A stretch of DNA of 64,000 bases from Isochrysis galbana (taxonomy: Eukaryota > Haptophyta > Isochrysidales > Isochrysidaceae), in contig CM030936.1 of assembly GCA_018136815.1 (NCBI GenBank), positions 454,831 to 518,830 of the forward strand, in the 5' to 3' direction. Under the pieces are notes generated by a model that worked only from the letters and a program-made list of their open reading frames with translations, had not been told where the DNA came from and did not search any database. The position numbers and the translations under genes are program-made. Below, one piece after another: positions 40,391-49,570 of the stretch. Every line of letters starts with the position of its first letter. Positions within the stretch are counted from its first letter, which is position 1.

Positions 40391-42137
40391 ATGAAGGGCG
40401 TGGTGGCGCTCTCGCTCGCCTCGTCTGCCTCCGCTCTGAGCTCGGGCTGGGCGGCGCGCGGCGGCGCGCGGGCGGGGCATGTTAGCATGATCGAGCCAGC
40501 CGCACCGGTCCTCACCGCCGCCGACCTGCGCGACGGTCTAGAGCGTGCGCTAGATGCAGGCTTTGAGAAGAAGAGAGTCGCTTTGCTCGGCTCGACCGGC
40601 TCGATTGGCACGCAGTCTCTCGACATCGCTCGCGAGTATCCGGAGTACTTTGAGATCGAGTCGATTGCCGCCGGATCGAATGTCGAGCTTCTCGCCAAGC
40701 AGATCGCCGAATTTAAGCCGTCGGTTGTCGGGCTGGCGGATGCGCAGAAGGAGGAGGAGCTGAGGGACAGGGTTAAGGCTCTCGGAGCTAAGATGCCAGA
40801 GCTGGTGGTGGGGCCGGAGGGACAGACGGCCGTCGCTACCGCCGCAGGGGCTGACACCGTCGTCACCGGCGTCGTCGGCTGCGCCGGCCTCCTGCCCACT
40901 ATCGAGGCGATCAAACTCGGGCGCACAATTGCGCTCGCCAACAAGGAAACGCTCATCGCTGGCGGACCCGTCATCCTGCCGCTGCTCAAGAAGCACAACT
41001 CGAAGATGACGCCTGCAGACTCGGAGCATTCTGCTATCTTCCAGTGTCTCCAGGGTGTGCCGCCCAACAGCCTACGTCGCGTGATCCTCACCGCGTCGGG
41101 AGGCGCCTTCCGCGACTTCTCTGCGGAGGAGCTGATCAAGCTCAACGCTGAGCAGCCCGAGGTGGTGCGCAAGAAGGCGTCGACGCACCCGAATTGGGAC
41201 ATGGGTGCCAAAATCACCGTCGACTCGGCCACTATGATGAACAAGGGCTTGGAGGTCATCGAGGCGCATTACCTGTTCGGAGCCGACTACGACGACATCG
41301 ACATCGTAGTGCACCCACAGGTGAGCAATTGCTCTCTATAAGCGGGTGACCCGGCCGATTTCCGTTCCGCGCGGCCGCCTTGATGGCCCCCAGCACTCCA
41401 TGCGGCTGCCATGTCCATCCCTACGTTGTTATTCGTGGTGGTCTTTTGCTCTCTGCTCCTGTTCACTGCAGCCCCCCCGTGCTGCTGCCTCACAGTCCAT
41501 CATTCACTCGGCAATCGAGACGGCAGACTCCTCCGTGATTGCTCAGCTTGGCTGGCCGGACATGCGGCTCCCGATTCTCTACGCGATGTCGTGGCCCCAT
41601 CGCGTCAAGGTGGACTACGGACGGGGCATCGACGAGAAATTCGATTTCGTCAAGCTCGCATCGATGAGCTTCAAGGTGTGCCCTTGCCTCGGCGCTCTCT
41701 CTCTTATGGCGCTCCCTCACACCTCGCGCTACACTGGAAGATGCACTGAGTGGGTCGGGAGAGAGCCGTGGTCATGTGGAGCGGGCCATGCGCTGGTCGG
41801 AGGCCCGCAACTTATCGTCGTATGCTCCTGTTCTTTAACGCAGGCGCCCGATTACGAGAAGTACCCCTGTATCCCTCTAGCCTATGAGGCTGGCCGCCGC
41901 GCCGGCTCCATGACATGCGCGCTCAACGCCGCGAACGAGAAGGCGAACGAGCTCTTTCGCGCCGGCTCGTTCGACTTCTTCAGCATCCCGAAGGTGATCG
42001 AGGCGACGATGGCTGCGCACGAGAAAGACTTCAAGACAGACCCCACGCTGGAGGACATCATTGCCACCGACGAATGGGCGCGCGCGCATGTAGAGAAGGA
42101 GGCGGCTCGGCTCGCCAGCGCGCCCATCTTGTTGTGA
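40391..42137 (+). CDS. DXR: 1-deoxy-D-xylulose 5-phosphate reductoisomerase (plastid MEP pathway)
   Basis: Three exons, 40391-41320, 41496-41675 and 41844-42137, join in phase 0 to give 467 aa. The enzyme converts DXP to MEP with NADPH, the committed step of plastid isoprenoid synthesis. Visible motifs are the NADPH loop GSTGSIGT (residues 67-74), [58 protein letters not shown] and, in exon 3, [14 protein letters not shown]. The first ~30 residues ([20 protein letters not shown], then AARGGARAG) resemble a signal peptide with an Ala-x-Ala cleavage region followed by an Arg/Ala-rich transit segment, as expected for a complex plastid. In the Q-P-D-M-R segment of the family this protein has LGWPDMRLP, with Trp in place of Gln. 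Intron 2 starts GTGTGC; intron 1 starts GTGAGC. Confidence 0.97.
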
Positions 42138-42625
42138 GCAGTGAATAGCAGCCGTGACACGTGGCATCGCTGTTCTCTCGCAGCGAGCGCCGCGGGGGTC
42201 ACAGCGTAGCGGTCGAGCAGGCGGCGACCACTTGCTGCGCTTGGCTCGCAGTCGCTGTGAAGTGATGGCTCTAATCTGTCCTTTTGAGGTATGCAGTCCG
42301 TGGGACAACAACGCCACACTTCACGTCCTGATACTATTGCGCTTGAATACTACGTCTTGCTGCCACCACGTTGCTGCCATTGATCGTCGGTTGTCGGGTA
42401 TCGTAAACGCGTCGGTGCGCGTGCCCTGTGCGCTGGCTGATTGAGATTGAAACGGGGGCGCGTTTTTGCGCGTATGAGGTGGAAGCTCGTCTCAAGGGGA
42501 GAGGTGACCAATATGACAACATGCTTTTGTGTTATCGTACCAACTAGTCTTGCCTCCTTTGTTGGCCTTGGCAGACATATCCGGATATTTCACATTTCAC
42601 ATTTCTACTGGATATTTTGGCGGAC
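42138..42625. other. Spacer downstream of DXR
   Basis: Probably the DXR 3' untranslated region; AATACTACG and AT-richer sequence lie at 42,300-42,560. No gene is supported. Confidence 0.4.
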
Positions 42626-42631
42626 AGCTAA

Positions 42632-43060
42632 GTTCATACTTAATTCACACATTGGGGGGCGCCTCGCGCCCTCCCTCTCAGGTTCCAACTCCCCTCCGGG
42701 GGGCGGCCTCTCCCCTCTCGGTCATCCCCACGCTCTGCCATTTGGCATGAGCTGGGCACTCATCAACACCACCCAAACCCCCCGTGGGCGCGGGTCAGGA
42801 GCCGCACTCCCACGCCCGCGCTGGGCCTACCCTCGAGCTGACTTCCCCCCCCATCCCTGGTTGCCAAGCAGACAGGCGACTCTAGGCGTCACCGCATGGC
42901 CGGTGGCCGGTGAGGCGAGCGTGGTATCACGGATGGCCCCTCGCCTCCCTCCTGTCCTCTTTTTACTTCCTAAGTCTAGTGGGGTTTTCTCTTCACGTGG
43001 GGTTTTCTCTTTCCTCTCCAGCCCCCCCCCCACGCGCAAGAAAGTCCTGTTTATGCTTAG
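42632..43060 (+). repeat. Family A copy
   Basis: CTAAGTTCATACTTAATTCA opens the copy, followed by GGGGGGCGCCTCGCGCCC, a CCTCTCGGTCATCCCC block and CCCTGGTTGCCAAGCAGACA, shared with 18,580 (reverse). The 3' end is unclear. Confidence 0.65.
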
Positions 43061-44309
43061 TTCTCTACGTGTCATCGTGAGTGCGCGTTTGATATTGATG
43101 TGAGCGAGGATTGTAAGAGGAGTTTTATCCGGTTCTGATCTGGAGAGAGCCCGAGCGATGGCGTCGCTCTCCCTCCTTTCTCCTTTCGGCCGCCCTGGTC
43201 ACCGCGATGGTGTAAGGGCCGATAGGAGCTGCTGCACGGGATGGGATGGGCCCCCCTCCCTGGCCCCTGGACCCGCGTGCCCGCGTGTCGTACCGCGCAC
43301 TGCCGTAGTAGTTGTAGTAATGTGGAGCGTATTACTGATATGTGTCGAGGTATGGATGGATGTGTGTGTTTTATGTGCCATTTTATCCTTCTTGTGTGTG
43401 CTCACTGAGTGGGCGGCCGGCCCGCGCCCCCCGCGCGCCCCCCCGACCGCGACCGCGCCGCGCCCGCACGCCGCACGCCGCACGCCGCACGCTCGGGCGC
43501 GCTCCTCGCTCCGCGCAGCAAAAAGCTGGGAAAAGCTTGCCGCCTCCTAGCATCAAGCTAGCAGTCTGCATCAGCAAAGCTTGCCATCTAAGTTGAGAGC
43601 TTGATCTCATCAGCAAAGATTGGATCAATTGATTCAAGCTCGCAGCATTCTGCAGAATCATTCTGTAAATGCTTAGATAAGATACATATACCCGTTGCGC
43701 CATTTGGGTCCCAGCGAATCCCTCCCGTCCCCGTCCCCACAACAAATCGTGACAGGACAACAATAAAACAATGAAAACATGCCAAAATGGCCCATGAACG
43801 GACGCGGGCCCACGTGCGGGACAAATAGCGCACTTGGCGCACACAACCCATAGATGCACTTGCCGTCATACAGGGCGCGCCCACGCAAGAGAAGGCTGTT
43901 GCTACGACGGCGCTCTCACTACCACTGCCTGCTCTCCACTCGAATAACACACAACGAGCCAACGCCCCAGGCATATGCACGTGGGGGCGTGCCTGCACTG
44001 AAGACGAGCAAGCACCAAGCCGTATATCCGAAAACCGCCACGCTCACTCCATGCCATGCACGCTCAAGCCGGTTTCCTTCTGCAATCCAACTGCGCACCA
44101 CAACTCAAGCACGAGCACTGGTGCTATGGGAAGCCCACATTCACTCTGATAGCTCACGTTCTAGTCCACTCCATTGACATGCCTCTGCGTCACCTGAACC
44201 TCTTCACTCGAGCCGCGTGCAGAACAAGGGTGCAGAGAACATGTTGCGCCGCAGTGCGAGTTTCCAGGGCGGTGGCAGCACGTTGGCGTGAACTCGCGCG
44301 AAATATTCG
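43061..44309. other. Intergenic DNA, no gene supported
   Basis: A low-complexity CGCACGCCGCACGCCGCACG run lies at 43,466-43,495, and an AGCAAAAAGCTGG / CAGCAAAGCTTGCC region at 43,517-43,600 carries several AAGCTTG copies. Overlapping frames on both strands look random. Confidence 0.35.
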
Positions 44310-46010
44310 CTACTGCGCGACCACTTCTTGCTGCGACTCTAGCGCCTCAGGCGCTGGGCGATTCGCGTGCAAGAAGGGCTGCAGCGGCTTCTCGCGATCT
44401 GGTTGCCATACGGGAACAACAAGGGTGTCCCTTGCAGTGATCACACGATCGGGTTCGAGCCCCGACTGCGTCACGGCGGCCCCGTGGATGGCGCGCATCA
44501 TCGCCACGGCGTCGGGCGAATATCTCTGCGAAAAGTGATTTAGCATGAGGGCGCGCGCGCCAAAGGCTTTGGCGATTCTCCCCGCCATCTGTGGCGTCGA
44601 GTGACCATGGGCGAATGTCTCCCGCTCCAATTTCGAGTATCCGCCGCGGTCGCCAAACTGCGGCAGGTAAGCGTTGGTGGCCTCGTGCACGAGAATGTCT
44701 GCGCCCTGCGCAATTTGCGCGCACGGTGAGGCGTCACAGCAGTCGCCCATCAGCGCTACCTTGCGCCCTCGGCGCGTTGCGCCGATGGCATCCTCAGCGC
44801 GAATTACTGCACCGTCTGGCAACTCTATCTGCTCGCCTGGTCCGAGGAGTTTGATCTTCTTGAAGAGCGAGCGCGGGTCGTGAACGCCCCACTCGTCGCG
44901 TAGCCGATGGCGATTGCGCTCGAGCAGCGGCAGGACGGCGTCCGGCCGTAGACGCCCCCGCTTGGCGTCCTCCTCCACTACGTACCCCACCGTGGGCGCG
45001 GAGTGCCGCACGGGCGCCGCGCGCACCGTGAGGCGGCCCTCCTCGCCGAACGGCGTGCTGAGCAGCGCCCACGTGCCATCAGGCTCGGGGGCGATGTTGC
45101 GCCCTCCCGGCTGTTCTCCAAAGTCGCTAGCGGCCACGTCTTCGCCCGAGACGGACAGTGGTTTTGGCTGAGGGCGCCGGCTGTGGAGGAACGGGATGCC
45201 GTGCAGCTCATGGACAACGTACCGCGGCAGGAATGTGGTTCCGCTGAAACGGAGCGTGACACGAAGAAAGGCGCGGATGCCCGCAGGCCCGTAGATTTCC
45301 ATGGGAGGCGCACTCTGATCGCGCCCGCGTGCGATCAGGCAGAGCAGGCCGGGAAGGCCGAAGCAGTGGTCGCCATGCGAATGGGTGACGAAGATTCGGT
45401 CGATTCGTGAGGGTGAGACGAAGCAGCGCTGCATCTGGATTTGCGTACCCTCGCCCGCGTCGAAGAGCCAGTAGCTGTCACGAAGCCGGAGTGCAACACT
45501 TGAGGCCGAGCGAATGGGCGAGGGGCTGCACGCGCCACTGCCGAGCACGACGAGCTCCATGTCAGCGCCCGAGGCGGTCTGCAGGATCTCTTCTGCGGTC
45601 GGCGCAGGCTGACGGGGGCGCGCAGGCGGTGGTGCGACGCGGCCGTTGCGCGCGGGTGGGCTTGGCTGGTCGGCCACGAGCTCTTGCTCTCGTCTGTCCC
45701 CCTCCTTAACCGCCAAGTGCTGGAGGAGCCTGTCCGAGAGCTCAGCCTTGGTACCACTCACGCGCAGCCCCTCGTCCCGGCACGCCTGTTTGAGGCGCTC
45801 TCGCGTCCATCCGAGGAGCGGCGAGTGCGAGGCGAGGACTGTGGGCGCGCGCGAGCCACCCCAGCGAACGCCGACCCCACCCCACAGCGCGCCGATGGCC
45901 GCGAGCAACGCCAGCGACGGCGCCATTCCAACCCCCACCCCCCCCCACCCTTCCCCGGCGCCCTCCTGCTCCGCGTCCCACCTCGCGCCCTCTCTCTTTA
46001 AATCTACCAT
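44310..46010 (-). CDS. tRNase Z (ribonuclease Z, short form) with an N-terminal SAP domain
   Basis: A 566-aa single-exon protein. The catalytic part (~residue 150 onward) is a metallo-beta-lactamase-fold tRNA 3'-endonuclease. It has LVVLGSGACSPSPIRSAS at the start, the zinc motif HSHGDH at 210-215, FGLPGLLC after it, ALMGDCCDASPCAQIA with the metal Asp, DILVHEATNAYL, AHGHSTPQMAG and a final LNHFSQRY with the C-terminal metal His. This is the complete set for a short-form RNase Z, which removes tRNA 3' trailers. Residues ~68-99 (GWTRERLKQACRDEGLRVSG, TKAELSDRLLQHL) form a SAP helix-turn-helix, a nucleic-acid-binding module. ATG at 46,010 is followed by a second at 45,926 starting MAPSLALLAAIGALWGG, a hydrophobic leader that would suit plastid or ER targeting, so the inner start may be the real one. 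Confidence 0.93.
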   Translation of the reverse strand: MVDLKREGARWDAEQEGAGEGWGGVGVGMAPSLALLAAIGALWGGVGVRWGGSRAPTVLASHSPLLGWTRERLKQACRDEGLRVSGTKAELSDRLLQHLAVKEGDRREQELVADQPSPPARNGRVAPPPARPRQPAPTAEEILQTASGADMELVVLGSGACSPSPIRSASSVALRLRDSYWLFDAGEGTQIQMQRCFVSPSRIDRIFVTHSHGDHCFGLPGLLCLIARGRDQSAPPMEIYGPAGIRAFLRVTLRFSGTTFLPRYVVHELHGIPFLHSRRPQPKPLSVSGEDVAASDFGEQPGGRNIAPEPDGTWALLSTPFGEEGRLTVRAAPVRHSAPTVGYVVEEDAKRGRLRPDAVLPLLERNRHRLRDEWGVHDPRSLFKKIKLLGPGEQIELPDGAVIRAEDAIGATRRGRKVALMGDCCDASPCAQIAQGADILVHEATNAYLPQFGDRGGYSKLERETFAHGHSTPQMAGRIAKAFGARALMLNHFSQRYSPDAVAMMRAIHGAAVTQSGLEPDRVITARDTLVVPVWQPDREKPLQPFLHANRPAPEALESQQEVVAQ

Positions 46011-46243
46011 GCTCTATTGGCAGTGTCAGTGGAGGGGGAAAACGCAAATCTTGAAGTAAACAATGAAGGATACCTTCAGAATTCACAATTCGAAGTTTGA
46101 GGAAAAGCTCAAGAATCACGTTTTTCTCAAGATTTCAAATCCTGAAAAGTGAAAGCTGAAGGGAGTGGAGAAGTGGGATCCCGGAGCCTCGCGCCCTCGC
46201 GAGGAGAGGGCGGGGGAGGGGGCACGCTCGGCCGCCATCCGCC
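46011..46243. promoter_or_regulatory. Shared divergent promoter region
   Basis: Only 233 bases separate the start codons of tRNase Z (-) and the small charged protein (+). The stretch is AT-richer than its surroundings and has inverted CTCAAGA / TCTTGAAG motifs (46,048, 46,107, 46,126). No TATA box is evident. Confidence 0.5.
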
Positions 46244-46596
46244 ATGGCCATGGCGACACCGCCGGAGAAGACCTCAGGCCGCAAGGTGGCGTACAGCCTG
46301 TCGAGTGGGAGCATGCCGTCGCGAAGGTCGGTCCGTATCAACCGATCCGACGACGAGCATGAGCCCATCTCTCCACAGGTGGGCGTCTCCCGTGCCCGCG
46401 GTGGCAAAACGGCTGTGCGTCGCCAACTCGCGAGAACGTCCTCGAGGAGCCGCAGCCCGAGGCGAACGAGGCTGAGGCAAAGGCGGCGGAAAGGGCAGCC
46501 AAGGCGGCAAAAAGGCGGGAGGAGAACAAAGAGGCGGCTGATGGTAGCGATGATGATGTGCTGGAGAGGGCCTACCGCTACGAGGTCAATCAATGA
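46244..46596 (+). CDS. Small charged protein of unknown function (98 aa, two exons)
   Basis: Exons 46244-46378 and 46435-46596 join in phase 0 across a 56-nt GT-AG intron. The product starts MAMATPPEKTSGRKVAYSLS, continues SSGSMPSRRSVRINRSDDEH and, after the junction EPISPQ|N, VLEEPQPEANEAEAKAAERA, AKAAKRREENKEAADGSDDD, VLERAYRYEVNQ. The first half is basic and Ser-rich like a nuclear tail; the second is an Ala/Glu/Lys helix with an acidic end. Reading through the intron gives a frame of different character, so splicing is preferred. The ATG sits in a good GCCATGG context. No family is recognised. A hAT element lies 70 bases past the stop, probably within the 3' untranslated region. Confidence 0.55.
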
Positions 46597-46658
46597 GTGC
46601 AACGAGATGCTGCGTAAACGATGCGCCCCCACAAACAACGACAAATTGTCCGACAAAC

Positions 46659-47685
46659 GAATGCAACAAGGCTAGGGATTGGCTCGAGCAGTTATCCAGA
46701 TAACTTTGTTGATTGCCACTTACTGCCCTTGTGAGGCGCCAAGCAGTTATCTAACTGCCCCGTGATGCGTCCGTCGAGCAAGTAACTCAGTTAATTTCCG
46801 TCCGTGGAGGCGAGCGGGTGGTTTTTCACTGTGCGCGCGTGCGCGCGCGCTCGGCGTCGAGCGTCGGCGCGTCGACGGTCGACGGCCAACCAAAGAACAA
46901 AGGACAGGACAAACAAAAACAAAGAACAAAGATCTTTAGCTCTTTAGTATTAACCTTTCTCAAGTAAGTCCCAAACACCCCACACCCCACATCACACACA
47001 CACCCCATACGCACGGACGCACGGTAGCCCGCCACCTCAATCGGTATTGAACGCGGCGAACAAGGAATTTTCGAGAGTCGAGTCTTTCGCAGACTTCTGC
47101 AGATCGCCGTGCATCTTGCCAGCCGCCGAAAAGATGCGTTCCACACCCGCAGACGAGGCGGGCGCCGAGAAGTATTGCTTAACCATCTTCGCGAGCGCCG
47201 GCCATTGGTACTCCTTTGCCCGCCACCAGACCAACACATCGATGTCGATGTCGGGTTCATCGGGATCGGCGAGGTATTCGTCGTTCGTCGAGCTCATCAA
47301 ACTCCAGCGCCGCCAGCTGCGGCGCAGCCTTCTTTACGCGTGGCCCAGGCGTGCGCTTGGTGCGCTCGCCTTGCCCCGGCAGGCGTGCAGGAGCCTCCCG
47401 CGCCTCCTCCGTGGCCTTCTTCCTCGACACTCTCGGCGCCATCGGCGTATCGGCTTCCGCCTCTTCCTGGGTAGGCTACTCACCGACCGCCGACCGCCAA
47501 GATATGTACGAGAGCAAACAATAATAAAAGGAAACTACTAAAGTTATAGTCAGGGGTGCCAGTTAACTGCCCTACTAACTGGATCCACGACCGGCAACCA
47601 GTTACCTCAACTGGTCCACCTCATGACAATAACTGCCACTCTCAAAATCCTGCAGTTACTGGCAATCCCTAGCCTTGGAATGCAA
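46659..47685 (-). mobile_element. 1,011-bp hAT element with perfect 8-bp target duplication
   Basis: The element 46,667-47,677 has ends CAAGGCTAGGGATTG and the reverse complement, flanked by GAATGCAA at 46,659-46,666 and 47,678-47,685. Subterminal CAGTTA/TAACTG motifs are repeated at both ends (CAGTTATCCAGATAAC; CCAGTTACCTCAACTGG). It carries a hAT C-terminal domain but no catalytic region, so it is a deletion derivative. The perfect duplication suggests a recent insertion. Confidence 0.92.
47037..47300 (-). pseudogene. hAT transposase, N-terminal tail and C-terminal dimerisation domain only
   Basis: The frame ending at 47,037 reads DEPDIDIDVLVWWRAKEYQW, PALAKMVKQYFSAPASSAGV, ERIFSAAGKMHGDLQKSAKD, STLENSLFAAFNTD, a textbook hAT dimerisation domain. 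An adjacent upstream frame (47,442-47,257) starts MAPRVSRKKATEEAREAPAR, likely the original N-terminus, now one base out of frame. The whole catalytic core between them has been lost. Confidence 0.8.
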
Positions 47686-47689
47686 CGGT

Positions 47690-49400
47690 GCGCGTGGTGT
47701 AGAGGTTCGCGCCTGCCTGCTGCCGCAGGGAGGGCGCACGCAGCACACCACTTTCTAACATAAACAAGGGCAACACGTAATAAACACGGGAGCGAAAGCC
47801 ACGGTGGGTCAACAGAGAGAGCAAAGAAGGAACCAATTGGCGAGAAGAGAACTCGTCGTCCTAGAGAAGGATTGCACACAGAAAAGGCGCGAAAGGGATT
47901 CATCCATGCTTAGTGAAGATCCTACAAGATTCATCGGCGAATAGCGTCTCAACGCGAGCACAGCGGCGTGCACTTTACCTATAGCTTTTCGTAGCTTAGC
48001 CATGGAGTAGCTGGTAGACTTAAAAAGTCTAGAAGCTTACAGAGGTGTCAGACTTACAGAGTCTAGACGCTAGAGGTTCTTGAGGGTGTACTTTAGCAAG
48101 CAAGATGCTCGCTACTTCCTTGGTCTTCATCGACACGTGCTTACTACTCCCTTGATCTCCATGTCTGGGGGATCAGTCCAGAGCTAGAGCTAGAGCATAT
48201 TCATATTCCGAGTAGAAAGAAGCCTGTAGAAGCTGCTTGGCCACGTGGATATAATGGTAGACCAACATTGAATGAAGTGTAGTGATTGATAGAAGCGTGG
48301 AGCCGTCGTAGACGTAGAGATAGACATAAGAACGAAGATTGATGATTTACCATCGCGGTTGTAACGGTAGAGCGGAAAATAGCGAATTAGCCTGCAGAGG
48401 CTCGCGAATGCGACACAGGGTCGACCTCCGCAGCCGGCGCGATGGGAAGAAGAAGGCGTGGAGCGTCCGACGCACTCTGAAAAAGGCCACTTCGGCCCAC
48501 TGCGATGTTGCCTCGGAGAGGGTTGTCCGATGGGCCACCGGCCAGGGCTCCTCTGCCAGGCATACTTAGGGGTTGGGATGGGCGCGGATGCATCCGCATG
48601 GGTCCACTGCCCACTCCCGCGGCGGTCCCGGTGGGGCCCGTCGCGTTGGCGTTCGTCATGGGGCCGGCAAATGCCGGCCGCTCTGCAGGAAATGCTCACG
48701 CCAGCGCGCCGACTGGTGTGGGGGGGCATCATTTGGTGTGGAAGGCGCTTCTTTGGCGCCAGTCCTCGTGTCAGGGTCTCAGGTGGCCGCATGCGCCGCG
48801 GAAGCACCCTGCCGCGCGCGCCATGTCCCCCACTGCGGGTCGCGTTGGCAGCTTTCCGCGCGAAAGGGCGTCTGGAGCCCGACTTCAGATGCCGATAGCG
48901 AGCGTGATTTCGTCGCGGTCAGGTGGACCTTCGCGGCGAGGCTGTCGGGAGTGCTTGTGAGGGCCCCAATCCACCGGGCCCGGCGTCTCAGCTGCCCTGT
49001 GAGTCTGTCTGTGTGAATCTGCCCGCGAGTCGTTCAACGTCAATTTCTGTAGTCTTCAATATTTGTATACAAAAAAATCGAATTTCGCGTTCGAATTCTA
49101 AATATTTATGCTAGGGGCCTATTAGATAGTGACCATGTTAGCTGCTTGGGCGCAAAAAATACAGATCAGGGTGCTAATTTGACTTAGTTATGACAAGGTG
49201 AAGTCGTTGTCTTTAAGACTACAGACTACCGGTAGTCTTCGTTGCGCCCCTTCAACCGTATGGGCCATCCCAATTCGTCACGTTCCCAAAGAGGAAACGA
49301 GCTTCGCTCCGACAAAATCTCACACATTCACCCGACTCCCGGCGGGGAGCGGGGAGGAGGGCCAAAGCGCCGCGCTAGCCGCCGGTGCCGCTCGCGACGG
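47690..49400. other. 1.7 kb without a supported gene
   Basis: Several overlapping frames on both strands at 48,200-49,000 are rich in Arg, Pro and Ser and none shows a domain. AGTCTAGA and AGAGCTAGAGCTAGAGC repeats occur near 48,020-48,200. Confidence 0.35.
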
Positions 49401-49429
49401 AGTGGCTCAGAGCCCTCCGGCTACGCTCG

Positions 49430-49570
49430 ACTCGACAAGAACCCCCAATTTTTTTGGCTGATCCATCCTACCGGAACCTGTAGGGAGCTTATTTAGCCCT
49501 TCATTTACCCATTGTCCATTGTAGCTGGTGCCCTCCGCACCCCCATAGTGAGTGACCGGGCTACTCTTAC
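49430..49570 (+). repeat. Dispersed family B copy
   Basis: AACCCCCAATTTTTTTGGCT, GATCCATCCTACCGGAACC, GGGAGCTTATTTAGCCC, then GTAGCTGGTGCCCTCCGCAC and CCCCATAGTGAGTGACCGGG closely match 58,568-58,682. Confidence 0.85.

Noticed and set aside
48190..49016. Overlapping frames of up to 205 aa on both strands
   Set aside because: All are Arg/Pro/Ser-rich, mutually overlapping, with no domain and no consistent splice sites.
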